Shown here in pieces: positions 16,585-26,138 of a stretch of DNA of 64,000 bases. The first letter of the stretch is position 1. Every line of letters begins with the position of its first letter. Source of the DNA: Bradyrhizobium sp. Ghvi. GTDB taxonomy: Bacteria > Pseudomonadota > Alphaproteobacteria > Rhizobiales > Xanthobacteraceae. Below the pieces are notes generated by a model that had not been told where the DNA came from, did not search any database, and worked only from the letters and a program-made list of their open reading frames with translations. Both the position numbers and the translations under genes were made by a program. The stretch is taken from assembly GCF_900115265.1 (NCBI RefSeq), contig NZ_FOVU01000002.1, positions 310,001-374,000 on the forward strand. The letters run 5' to 3'.

Positions 16585-16691
16585 AATGACGAAATTCGAT
16601 AAGACCGCATGAATTTCAAGCATTTGCTGACCGGATTGGACATCGTTGACCGAAGTTCGGTAAACCTGTCCCGGAACCCGATCGAGCGTCC

Positions 16692-17924
16692 GTGAGCCAT
16701 CTCAACTCGTCACCAGACGTGTCCGTCAACCAGCCGCCCCGCGCCGGCTCGCCGCTGGAAGTCCTGCGCATCTTCTTCAAGCTCGGCCTCACCTGTTTCG
16801 GCGGTCCGATCGCCCATATCGGCTATTTCCGCGACGAGTTCGTGGTGCGGAGGAAGTGGATCGACGAGCACGCCTATGCCGACCTGGTCGGGCTGTGCCA
16901 GTTCCTGCCAGGACCCGCCAGCAGTCAGGTGGGCTTTTCGATCGGCCTGATGCGGGCCGGCTACCTCGGCGCGCTTGCCGCCTGGACCGGGTTCACCCTA
17001 CCGTCGGCTTTGATCCTCGTCCTGTTCGCCTATGGCGCCAACGCGCTAGGCGGGCCTGCCGGCGCCGGATTGCTGCACGGATTGAAGCTCACCGCCGTCG
17101 CAATCGTGGCGCAGGCGGTCTGGGGCATGGCGCGCAACCTTTGTCCCGACCGCGCGCGCGCCTCGATCGCAGCGGTCGCAGCGCTCATCATTCTGTTCAG
17201 CACGGCGTCGATCGCTCAGATCGGAGCGATCATGCTCGGCGGCCTCGCGGGTCTGTGGCTATGCCGCAGCGATGCGCCGGCGCCATCAGGGCACGTCGCG
17301 ATGCCGGTATCCCGAACCGTCGGGCTGCTCACGCTCGGGGCGTTCTTCGTCCTGCTGGCCGGGCTTCCCCTGCTGCGGGGTCTGACGGGATCCGCGGGCG
17401 TCGCGCTGTTCGATGCCTTCTACCGTTCCGGCGCGCTCGTCTTTGGCGGCGGGCACGTCGTGCTTCCCCTGCTCCGCGAAGCCTTCGTCGCGCCGGGATG
17501 GCTCAGCGACGATGCCTTTCTCGCCGGCTATGGCGCGGCCCAGGCGGTGCCGGGCCCGCTGTTCACGTTCGCGGCGTATCTCGGCACGGTGGTCTCTCCG
17601 GAGCCGCACGGCGTGGCCGGCGCGGCGCTCGGCCTTGTCGGCATCTTCCTGCCGGGAATCCTGGTCCTGCTCGGCGCATTGCCGTTCTGGGACTCGTTCC
17701 GGACGCGCGCCGGCGCCCAGGCGATGATGCGCGGCGTCAACGCCGCGGTGGTGGGCGTGCTCGGTGCTGCGCTGTACAATCCGGTCTGGACCACCACCGT
17801 GCATTCGCCGCGGGATTTCGGCATCGCGCTTGTCGGCTTCGTCCTGCTGGTCGCCTGGCGCGCCCCTCCGCTGATCGTCGTCGCCTTCAGCGCCGCTGCG
17901 GGAACGGCGATGGCGCTGCTTTAG
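16692..17924 (+). CDS. Second chromate transporter ChrA
   Basis: A 410-residue bidomain CHR-family protein. Half 1 has LGLTCFGGPIAHIGYFRDEFV and QFLPGPASSQVGFSIGLMRAG; half 2 has ALVFGGGHVVLPLLREAFVAPGW and AQAVPGPLFTFAAYLGTVV. It belongs to a different CHR subgroup from the 10758-11942 protein (longer, with ASSQVGF). Start is GTG at 16692. It stands alone, divergent from the hemerythrin pair, and its 3' end overlaps that of the convergent ABC ATPase gene by four bases. It may export chromate or another oxyanion. Confidence 0.88.
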   Translation: MSHLNSSPDVSVNQPPRAGSPLEVLRIFFKLGLTCFGGPIAHIGYFRDEFVVRRKWIDEHAYADLVGLCQFLPGPASSQVGFSIGLMRAGYLGALAAWTGFTLPSALILVLFAYGANALGGPAGAGLLHGLKLTAVAIVAQAVWGMARNLCPDRARASIAAVAALIILFSTASIAQIGAIMLGGLAGLWLCRSDAPAPSGHVAMPVSRTVGLLTLGAFFVLLAGLPLLRGLTGSAGVALFDAFYRSGALVFGGGHVVLPLLREAFVAPGWLSDDAFLAGYGAAQAVPGPLFTFAAYLGTVVSPEPHGVAGAALGLVGIFLPGILVLLGALPFWDSFRTRAGAQAMMRGVNAAVVGVLGAALYNPVWTTTVHSPRDFGIALVGFVLLVAWRAPPLIVVAFSAAAGTAMALL

Positions 17925-18950
17925 CGAGGTCCACCTTCGGTCATAGCCAGTTCTGCACGGCCGGCAATCTCGTCAGCGCGCCAGCACCGCACCGCATGTC
18001 CATCGGGGCGCGTCTCCAGAACTGGCCCCGGCTCGTGGCGGCACACGGCTTCCGCGTAACGACAGCGCGGGCTGAAGGCGCATCCGTTCGGCGGATTGAG
18101 CGGATTTGGCAGATCGCCGCCTGTCGTCGCCAACGCAGCTTGGCGCAAAGGATCCGGAATCGCTGCGATCAGGGCTTGCGTATAGGGATGCGCCGGCCGT
18201 TCGAAGATCTCGCGCCAGTCGCCGTTCTCGACGATGCGGCCGAGATACATGACGGCGACGCGGTCGCTCATGTGCTCGACGACGCCGAGGTCGTGGCTGA
18301 TCATGATGTAGGACAGGCCGAGCGTCTCCTTCAATTCCAGCAGCAGATTGATGATCTGGGCGCGGATCGAGACGTCGAGCGCCGACACCGGCTCGTCGCA
18401 GATGACGATCTTGGGATTGAGGATCAGCGCGCGCGCAATGCCGATGCGCTGGCGCTGACCACCCGAGAATTCGTGCGGGTAACGATCGGCCTGCTCGGGC
18501 CGCAGGCCGACATGCCGCAGCATCGTTGCGACGCGGTCCTCGATCTCGCTTCTTGCGGTGACGCCGTGCACGCGCAAGGGATCTTCCAACGTGCGACGCA
18601 CGGTCTGGCGCGGATTGAGCGAGGCGTAGGGATCCTGAAACACGATCTGAACGGTGCGGGCGAGCGACTTGCGATCGCGCGATTGCCTTGATGTCACGAC
18701 CTGCCCGTCCAACACGATGCGGCCGCGCGTCGGCGTCAGCAGGCCCAGGATCGACAGGGCGACCGTCGATTTCCCCGAGCCGGACTCGCCGACCAGGCCG
18801 AGGCATTCTCCGCGCTTCAAGGTGAGGTCGACGCCGTCGACGGCGCGAAGCAGCCGCTCGCCACGGCCCAGCAGGCCGCCGCCAACAGGGAAATGAACCG
18901 CGAGATCCTCGACGCTGAGGATGAGATCGTTATCCGGCCTCCCCTGCGGT

Positions 18951-18958
<8 letters not shown>
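17921..18958 (-). CDS. Peptide-type ABC transporter ATP-binding protein (DppF/OppF type)
   Basis: A 345-residue ATPase with Walker A GESGSGKST, Q-loop FQDPYASLNPRQTV, signature FSGGQRQRIGIARAL and Walker B IVICDEPVSALDVS. The C-terminal oligopeptide/dipeptide transporter extension has the conserved Cys cluster (CAFSPRCRYAEAVCRHEPG), which often binds a cofactor in this family. It is the last gene of the five-gene importer operon and overlaps the preceding ATPase gene by eight bases. Confidence 0.92.
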
Positions 18959-19927
<969 letters not shown>

Positions 19928-19931
<4 letters not shown>

Positions 19932-20749
19932 GTCCGCCGGCTCCGCGATTGCGGATCGAGAATGTCGCGCAGGCCGTCGCCGAGCAGGTTCAAACCGAGC
20001 ACAGTCAGGAAGATGGCAAGGCCCGGAAATACCGAGAGCCACGGCGCCGTCGTGATCTGCTCGCGCGCGTCCGAGAGCATGCTACCCCAGCTCGGAAACG
20101 GCGGCTGCACGCCAAGACCAAGGAACGACAACGCAGCTTCGGACAAGACCGCGCTGCCCATGCCGAGCGTGCCGATGACGACGATCGGCCCCAGCATGTT
20201 CGGCAACAGCTGCGTGATCATGATGCGCAGATCGCCGTAGCCGAGCACGGTCGCCGCCTGCACATAGCCCTGGCTCCGCAGCGACAGCGCAGAGGCGCGC
20301 GCGATCCGGCAGGTGAAGGACCAGTTGGTCAGCCCGAGCGCGATCAAGAGGCTGGTCAGGCCCGGTCCAAGCACCGCCATGATGGCGAGCGCGAAGATCA
20401 GCGAGGGGATCGCGAGCATGAGATTGGTCAGGGCATTGACGACATCGTCCCACCAACCGCCCCAATAGCCCGCGCTCAGGCCGAGCGCGACCCCGATGAC
20501 GCTGTTGATGAGCTGCGAGACGATGCCGACCGTCAGCGAGACGCGGGCGCCATAGACGACGCGGGAATAGATGTCGCGGCCTTGGTCGTCGGTGCCGAAC
20601 CACCAGGTCCAGCTTGGCGGCTCCTCCGCGTTCACGAGGTTGGCGTCGAGGACCGGATCGGTGTGCGCCAGCCACGGCGCCAGCAGGCCGACGACGATTG
20701 CAAGCGCGAACAAGACGCCGCCGATGACGAGATTGGCGCGGAGCTTCAT
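19928..20749 (-). CDS. Peptide-type ABC transporter permease (DppC/OppC type)
   Basis: A 273-residue inner membrane protein with about six helices. It has the N-terminal WFGTDDQGRDIYSRVVYGARVSL motif of DppC proteins and the EAA-like cytoplasmic loop ending in LPNMLGPIVVIGTL and AALSFLGLGVQPP. It overlaps both its neighbours by four bases. It pairs with the DppB-type permease to form the channel. Confidence 0.93.
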
Positions 20750-21669
20750 GCGTATCTGATCCTGGGATCGATCACGCCGTAGAGCACGTCGATCAAGAGA
20801 TTGATCGCGAGAAAGGCCAGCACCACGACCAGGATGGAGCCTTGGACGGCGGGAACGTCGCGCTGGAGCACGCTATCGACCAGCAGCGAGCCGATGCCTG
20901 GCCAGGAGAACAATTTCTCGACCACGACCGCCTGCCCCATCAGCGCGCCGAACTGCAGGCCCATGGTGGTGAGAATGATCACCAGCGCGTTGCGCATGAC
21001 GTGCCACTTCACCACCCTGATCTCGCTCATGCCCTTCGAGCGCGCGGTGCGGACGAAATCGGCGGTCATGATCTCGAGGACGGCGGCGCGCGTCGTCCGC
21101 GCCAGCAATGCCATCGGCGAGACACCGAGCGTCACGGCCGGCAGCAGCAGATATTTGAGGCTCCCATCGCCATAGCCGAAGCTCGGCAGCCAGCCGAGCT
21201 TCAACGCAAACAAATACATCAGCACCAGTCCGAGCCAGAATTTCGCGATCGAGAGGCCCGACACCGCCACGAACATCGCCGCACTGTCGACGAACCCGCC
21301 CGGTCGCAATGCCGCGACGAAACCGAGCGGCACGCCGAGCAGAACCGCGAACGCCATGGACGTGAAGATCAGCTGCAGCGTCGGCCAGGCCCGCTTGGCG
21401 ATCATGGTCGTCACGGGCTCGCGGGTGCGGAACGAGGTCCCGAAATCACCGGTCGCGAGCTTGGCGATGTACTTGCCGAAGCGAACATGGACGGGATCGT
21501 CGAGGCCGAGTTGCTGCTTCATGCGAAGCTCGACCTGGGGATCGGCATCGTCGCTCATGCTCGATACGATGCTGCCGGGAACGACGCTGAACAGCACGAA
21601 CACCAGCAGCACGACGGCGAGCACGGTCGGAATGGTTTGCAGCAGACGACGGATCAGGAAGGAGAGCAT
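20746..21669 (-). CDS. Peptide-type ABC transporter permease (DppB/OppB type)
   Basis: A 307-residue inner membrane protein starting MLSFLIRRLLQTIPTVLAV, typical of DppB. It has the EAA-type loop (ADFVRTARSKGMSEIRVV, RNALVIILTTMG) and ends VLYGVIDPRIRYA as the family does. The start at 21669 is set by the family N-terminus and by AGGGAAG nine bases upstream. That ribosome site lies in the 3' arm of a stem-loop at 21679-21714. Confidence 0.93.
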   Translation of the reverse strand: MLSFLIRRLLQTIPTVLAVVLLVFVLFSVVPGSIVSSMSDDADPQVELRMKQQLGLDDPVHVRFGKYIAKLATGDFGTSFRTREPVTTMIAKRAWPTLQLIFTSMAFAVLLGVPLGFVAALRPGGFVDSAAMFVAVSGLSIAKFWLGLVLMYLFALKLGWLPSFGYGDGSLKYLLLPAVTLGVSPMALLARTTRAAVLEIMTADFVRTARSKGMSEIRVVKWHVMRNALVIILTTMGLQFGALMGQAVVVEKLFSWPGIGSLLVDSVLQRDVPAVQGSILVVVLAFLAINLLIDVLYGVIDPRIRYA

Positions 21670-21678
21670 CGGCACTTT

Positions 21679-21714
21679 CTTCCCTCCCCCCATCGCTCAT
21701 TGCGATGAGGGAAG
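21679..21714 (-). promoter_or_regulatory. Intercistronic stem-loop covering the dppB-type ribosome binding site
   Basis: CTTCCCTC and GAGGGAAG form an outer stem, and ATCGC/GCGAT an inner one. On the minus-strand transcript the 3' arm contains the AGGGAAG ribosome site of the permease gene. It may reduce permease translation relative to the binding protein or protect the upstream mRNA. Confidence 0.5.
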
Positions 21715-21729
21715 CCAAGAGAACGCGTG

Positions 21730-23319
21730 TCACTTTGCGGGCGAGGTCTCGTCGACCCAGAGCTCTTCGGCGTTCTGGTGGGTCAGCTCCGTCGGGTTCT
21801 TTTGAATGCCGTGGAGCCAGGGCTGCACGGCCATGACCGCCTTGTTGTAGTTGAAGAACCAGACCGGCGCCTCCTCGTAGAGCAGTGCATTGGCCTTTTG
21901 CAGCAGCTGGGTGCGCTTCGCGGCGTCGTCCGTCTGTCCCGCCTCGTCGAGGATCTTGTCGAAGTCGGCGTTCTTGAAATTCATGTAGTTGCAGGCCGGC
22001 TGCGGCGTCGACGAGTGGAAGCATTTCAACGCCGCCAGCGGATCCGGGCCACTCTGCTGGGAATAGATGAAGGCCTGGTAGTCGCCGGTGCGCACCACCT
22101 CCGCCAGCACCGCGGTCTCGACCTGCTTGACCTTCGCCTTGATGCCCACCTTGTCCAGCATCGGGATGACGGCCGAGACGATCGGCAGGCCCCAGCTTTC
22201 ATTCTGGCTGGTGGTCCATTCGAATTCGAAGCCGTTTGGATAGCCGGCATCGGCGAGCAGCTGCTTGGCCTTCGCCGGATCGTAAGGGTACGGCTTCATC
22301 GCCTTGTCGTAGGCCGGTGAGGTCAGCGGCAGCCAGCTGGTGGCGCGGTAGGCCTTGCCCTTGACCAGCTTATTGATGATCAGATCGGCATCGATCGCGT
22401 AGTTGATCGCCTGCCGCACGCGCTTGTCGGCGAACGGCTTGAACGCGGGGTTCATCCCCATGTAGCGCGTGAAGACTTCGGCGACTTCGACGATGGTGCC
22501 CTTGAGATCGGGATCAGCCTGATAGGCGACATATTGGGCCGGTCCGAGCACCGAGGTATCAATTTCCTTGTTGCGGAAGGCGACGTCGCGCGCCGCGGCC
22601 TCCCCCATGATCGAGACGATGACCTTGTCGGCATAGGGCTTGCCGGGCTTGTAGAACTTGTCCCACCGCTCCAGAACGATGCGCGAGCCCGGCACGTGCT
22701 CGACGAATTTGAACGGACCGAGTCCGATCGGATGCTGGATGAAACTTTCCTTGGCGCCCTCGTCTGCAGGATAAATCGACGTCAATGCGGTGAAGAAATA
22801 GAAGCCGGGATCGACCTTCTCGGTCAGCTTCATCTCGAGGGTGAAGTCGTCGATCTTCTTGAGGCCGGAGATCTCCTTGGCCTGTCCCTTCTCGACCGCG
22901 GCCGCGCCCTCGATGATGCGAACAAAACGCGCGCCTGGATAGGCCTTGGTGCCGTCCATGATGCGGTTGAAGGTCCAGATGATGTCGTCAGCCGTCATCT
23001 TGCGGCCATTGTGGAAATAGGCATCGTCCCGGAGCTTGAAGGTCTGCACGAGGCCGCCGCCCGAGACGACGACCTCCTTCGCAAGCTCGGGAACCGGCTT
23101 CCCCTCCGCCGAATCCCAGGTGTAGAGCGAGCGATGCAGCGCCTTGGCGTAGATTTCGTCCTGGGCGCGTTGGGTGGTGTGGATGTCTAGACTGGTGAAG
23201 CTCGAACCATAGGGCGCGGTCATGCGGATGGTTCCGCCCTTGCGCGGGGTCTGGGCCTCCGCCGATCCTGCGAGCACCAGTCCCAGGCCGGCGATGATTG
23301 CCATCATTCTGAACATCAT
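21730..23319 (-). CDS. Peptide-type ABC transporter substrate-binding protein
   Basis: A 529-residue SBP_bac_5 family periplasmic protein with a signal peptide (ends GSAEAQ) and typical motifs: KGGTIRMTAPYGSSFTSLDIH, FKLRDDAYFHNGRKMTADDIIWTFNRI, RQAINYAIDADLIIN and YDPAKAKQLLADAGYPNGFE. The ATG at 23319 follows GGGGG; in-frame GTG at 23331 is less likely. It is the first gene of the importer operon. The family binds peptides, opines, nickel or other solutes; the substrate is not evident. Confidence 0.9.
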   Translation of the reverse strand: MMFRMMAIIAGLGLVLAGSAEAQTPRKGGTIRMTAPYGSSFTSLDIHTTQRAQDEIYAKALHRSLYTWDSAEGKPVPELAKEVVVSGGGLVQTFKLRDDAYFHNGRKMTADDIIWTFNRIMDGTKAYPGARFVRIIEGAAAVEKGQAKEISGLKKIDDFTLEMKLTEKVDPGFYFFTALTSIYPADEGAKESFIQHPIGLGPFKFVEHVPGSRIVLERWDKFYKPGKPYADKVIVSIMGEAAARDVAFRNKEIDTSVLGPAQYVAYQADPDLKGTIVEVAEVFTRYMGMNPAFKPFADKRVRQAINYAIDADLIINKLVKGKAYRATSWLPLTSPAYDKAMKPYPYDPAKAKQLLADAGYPNGFEFEWTTSQNESWGLPIVSAVIPMLDKVGIKAKVKQVETAVLAEVVRTGDYQAFIYSQQSGPDPLAALKCFHSSTPQPACNYMNFKNADFDKILDEAGQTDDAAKRTQLLQKANALLYEEAPVWFFNYNKAVMAVQPWLHGIQKNPTELTHQNAEELWVDETSPAK

Positions 23320-23526
23320 GTGTCCCCCCAAATAGCGCAGGTACTCCGATCAGGGATTTGATCATTCGTCGCCCGTTGAATGCAAGCTTCGTTTTGACGG
23401 CAATCAATGCCGGTTCCTGAGGCAGGTACGGAGACTACATGACAGGTTGCATTCCTGCGCGACGCAAGTTCGCCGATTGACGCAGTGCGTCATCGAGCGA
23501 CCAGCTCGTGAACATTTTCGACGTCT

Positions 23527-24816
23527 TCAGGCTGACAATTCCGGCTGCCAGTCCCTCAGCTTTCGCGCTGCACCCGTCACGTCAGCGATCGTCCGAAACG
23601 CTGCCGCTTCCACCATCGTCCCGCGCGCGAGCCGAACGGCGCGCGCCTCACTCACCGCACGCTTTTTCGGGTCCTCGATCAGCTCGAAATCGATGTTGTG
23701 GGCGAGACCGAATATCCGGCGGATGGTTTTGGCGGCGGCGAATCCGAGCGTGTCGGTGAAGAGGCGCTGCATGTAGGCCTGCCGTTCGGCCTCGAGCCGC
23801 ACGGCGCCCTTTTCCCCGGTAAAGAGCGAGACTGGATAGGCATCGCCGCTCGCCTCCGATCGCCAGAGGTCGAGGAATTTTCGCGTGAATTCGTTCCAGA
23901 CGCTTTCGACTGTCTCCAACACCCAGGCTTCGAACACCGCCCGCTCGCCCGATCCGCGTTCGTGGCCAGCGGAGGCGAAATAAGCCATCAGCAGATTGGC
24001 CAACACTGCGCCGACGTCAAAGCCCATCGGGCCGTAGAAGGCGAACTCGGGATCGATCACCCGCGTCTGACTCTCCGTTACCATGATCGAGCCGGTGTGG
24101 AGATCGCCATGGATTAGCGCCTCGGGGCTCGCCATGAATTTCAGCTTCAGGCGGCTGATCGCAACATGCAGCTCCATGTCCTCGCGCAAGGACGCCGAGA
24201 GGCCATCGAGGTGGGGCGCGGTCCAGCGGTTCTGCTCGGCGATGCGATAGGGATCGGTGAAGATCAGATCCTCGGTGATCTTGCACAGCGCATGGTTGCC
24301 GGCGAACGCCGCGATGGCCTCTTTCTTCTCGGCCGCAGGGATCGCGAGGTCGGACGTGAAGAACAGATTCCGCGCCATGAAGGTGGTGATGTCGTCCGCA
24401 AAGCGCGGATAGCGTATCCCTGCGACCAGCCCCTTGCGCATGATGATGTGGGGCTCGAGCAGTTCCATCACGGTGAGCGCCAGCGTCTCGTTGTGATGCA
24501 GCAGCGCCGGCACGAGGCCAGGCGCAAGCTTGGCCTGCCGGGTCAGCGCGAGATATTCGTAATGGGCCCGCGACAGCGGCAGCGGCCAGCTTTCGCCGAC
24601 GAGGCGGACGTAAGGCAGTGCCTGCTTGACGGCGATGCCGCCGCGCGCGCCCTTCACGATGAAGACGAGATTGAGATTGCCGTCGCCGACCTCGGTGATG
24701 GCCCAAGCAGCCGGCTCGCCCCCGAGCTGGGCTACGAGGTCAGGCAAGCCCGCGAGATAGTCCCGCAAGGCCGCCTCATGCAAAATCCGATAGTCCCCTG
24801 CCCGGCTCCCAGTCAT
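23527..24816 (-). CDS. mtnK: S-methyl-5-thioribose kinase
   Basis: A 429-residue kinase of the APH/choline kinase fold that phosphorylates methylthioribose in methionine salvage. Visible motifs include VGDGNLNLVFIVKG (nucleotide loop), the catalytic HGDLHTGSIMV and metal-binding DPEFAFYGPMGFDVGA. Length and ends agree with the family (about 400-430). The usual partner mtnA is not in this window. It lies between the ABC operon and a small secreted protein gene, all on the minus strand. Confidence 0.9.
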   Translation of the reverse strand: MTGSRAGDYRILHEAALRDYLAGLPDLVAQLGGEPAAWAITEVGDGNLNLVFIVKGARGGIAVKQALPYVRLVGESWPLPLSRAHYEYLALTRQAKLAPGLVPALLHHNETLALTVMELLEPHIIMRKGLVAGIRYPRFADDITTFMARNLFFTSDLAIPAAEKKEAIAAFAGNHALCKITEDLIFTDPYRIAEQNRWTAPHLDGLSASLREDMELHVAISRLKLKFMASPEALIHGDLHTGSIMVTESQTRVIDPEFAFYGPMGFDVGAVLANLLMAYFASAGHERGSGERAVFEAWVLETVESVWNEFTRKFLDLWRSEASGDAYPVSLFTGEKGAVRLEAERQAYMQRLFTDTLGFAAAKTIRRIFGLAHNIDFELIEDPKKRAVSEARAVRLARGTMVEAAAFRTIADVTGAARKLRDWQPELSA

Positions 24817-24848
24817 GACGATCCTTCCCAGTATTGAGGGCCGGATCG

Positions 24849-25196
24849 TTACTCCCGCTCCAGGAAGCTCGAGCCGATCTCGGCCTTTCTTTTGATGGGA
24901 TCGTAATCACAATAGACGCTGTCCGCCACCAGCGTGTAGCTGGCATAGACGGTGTATTTGTCCGTCTTGACCGAGTTCAACCCGATCACCGAGGTGCTCT
25001 TGCCGCCGTTCCATTTGAACGGCGTCGAGCTCTTGGCCTGCTCGCAGGCCAGCACCGCCTCGTTGAAGACGTAGCCCTCGACGAAGGCTTTCAGCGTTCG
25101 CACCTGCACAGCCATCTTCCACTCGACATAGCCGACGCCGCCGAGGCCAGCGACAACAAGCACCAGAAGCGCGACGACGATCCTCTGAAAAGTCAT
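24849..25196 (-). CDS. Small membrane-anchored protein of unknown function
   Basis: A 115-residue protein with one N-terminal hydrophobic helix (RIVVALLVLVVAGLGGVGYV) and a polar domain with two Cys (LACEQAKSS and VYCDYDP). The start at 25196 follows GGGGGGAG. It lies 32 bp upstream of mtnK on the same strand. No family recognised. Confidence 0.65.
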   Translation of the reverse strand: MTFQRIVVALLVLVVAGLGGVGYVEWKMAVQVRTLKAFVEGYVFNEAVLACEQAKSSTPFKWNGGKSTSVIGLNSVKTDKYTVYASYTLVADSVYCDYDPIKRKAEIGSSFLERE

Positions 25197-25273
25197 TTGC
25201 TCCCCCCAACAATGAAACAGCACAAAATTCTAAGCGAGTAAGGCGACCAGGCAAGGTGTATCGTCGTGGCACT

Positions 25274-25434
25274 ACACCTCTCCCGAAGAGAGAGGTCGGA
25301 TCGCATCGAACGATGCGATCCGGGTGAGGGGTTACTGTCTGCCCGTCTATTGCGGCCCCTCACCCGGATTGCACTGGACGATTGCTTCGCATCGCCAGGA
25401 GCAATCCGACCTCTCCCCTCCGGGGCGAGGTGAA
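25274..25434. repeat. Long imperfect palindromic intergenic repeat
   Basis: Two arms (about 25274-25331 and 25354-25434) are reverse complements of each other over CCTCTCC...GGTCGGAT...GCATCG...ATCCGGGTGAGGGG, with a spacer of about 22 bases. The CTCTCCC/GTGAGGGG pattern is typical of rhizobial interspersed palindromes. It separates the DUF1467 gene from the small membrane protein gene. Confidence 0.8.
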
Positions 25435-25435
25435 G

Positions 25436-25711
25436 CTAAAACGGCATTCCCATCAATTTCGAAAGACGGTCGAGCGAGAGATAACCGGCGTGATAGGCGG
25501 CAACGCCGAGGCCATAGATGATCGCCGAGATGATGGTGGTCCAGACCAGCTTGCGCTTCATGCCGGTCAGAACAGGGGCGCCCGGATCGGTGCCGGGCGC
25601 ACCGCCACCATCCTCGTGCTGGCTGCGGACTCCGAACGGCAGCGTCAAGAACAACGATATCCACCAGATGACGAAGTAGATCGCGAGCCCGGTTGAGATC
25701 TGATAGGCCAT
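25436..25711 (-). CDS. DUF1467 family membrane protein
   Basis: A 91-residue protein with two transmembrane helices (residues about 5-27 and 58-78). The first carries the family motif IYFVIWWISLFLTLPFGVRSQ. DUF1467 proteins occur after the mce gene in many Hyphomicrobiales; their function is unknown. It starts ten bases after the mce stop and is the last gene of the nuo-birA-rnj-mce run. Confidence 0.88.
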   Translation of the reverse strand: MAYQISTGLAIYFVIWWISLFLTLPFGVRSQHEDGGGAPGTDPGAPVLTGMKRKLVWTTIISAIIYGLGVAAYHAGYLSLDRLSKLMGMPF

Positions 25712-25720
25712 GATCCGGTC

Positions 25721-26125
25721 TTACGCCTGCTCGATTTCGACCAGTGCGCCGGAAAAGTCCTTCGGGTGCAGGAACAGCACCGGCTTGCCGTGGGCGCCGA
25801 TCTTCGGAACGCCGTCGCCGAGCACGCGCGCACCCTCCTTCACCAGCGTGTCGCGCGAGGCGATGATGTCGACGACCTCGTAGCAGACATGGTGGATGCC
25901 GCCGTCGGCATTGCGCTCGAGGAATTTTGCGATCGGCGAGGTCTCACCTAACGGCTCGATGAACTCGATCTTGGTGTTGGGCAGCGTCGCGAAGACGGTG
26001 GTGACGCCATGCTCGGGCAGCGCGACGGCCTCGGAAATCTGCGCCCCGAATGCCGCGCCGTAGATCCTGGCGGCCTTGACGGCGTCCTTGGTCGCGATCG
26101 CGACATGGTTGAGCCGGCCCAGCAT
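25721..26125 (-). CDS. mce: Methylmalonyl-CoA epimerase
   Basis: A 134-residue glyoxalase/VOC-fold enzyme that interconverts the R and S forms of methylmalonyl-CoA in propionyl-CoA metabolism. Motifs: LNHVAIATKDAVKAARIYGAAFGA (metal His), KIEFIEPLGETSPIAKFLERN, GGIHHVCYEV (metal His) and VLFLHPKDFSGALVEIEQ (metal Glu). Length matches the family. It follows rnj by 13 bp on the same strand. Confidence 0.93.
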   Translation of the reverse strand: MLGRLNHVAIATKDAVKAARIYGAAFGAQISEAVALPEHGVTTVFATLPNTKIEFIEPLGETSPIAKFLERNADGGIHHVCYEVVDIIASRDTLVKEGARVLGDGVPKIGAHGKPVLFLHPKDFSGALVEIEQA

Positions 26126-26138
26126 GGTTGTCTCCCCG

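Noticed and set aside
16856..18691. A 611-residue plus-strand frame running through chrA2 and the ABC ATPase gene
   Set aside because: It is an Arg/Ala-rich shadow of two well-supported genes, without domains.
25270..25440. CRISPR-like repeats
   Set aside because: The structure is one large inverted repeat, not regularly spaced direct repeats, and no cas gene is present.
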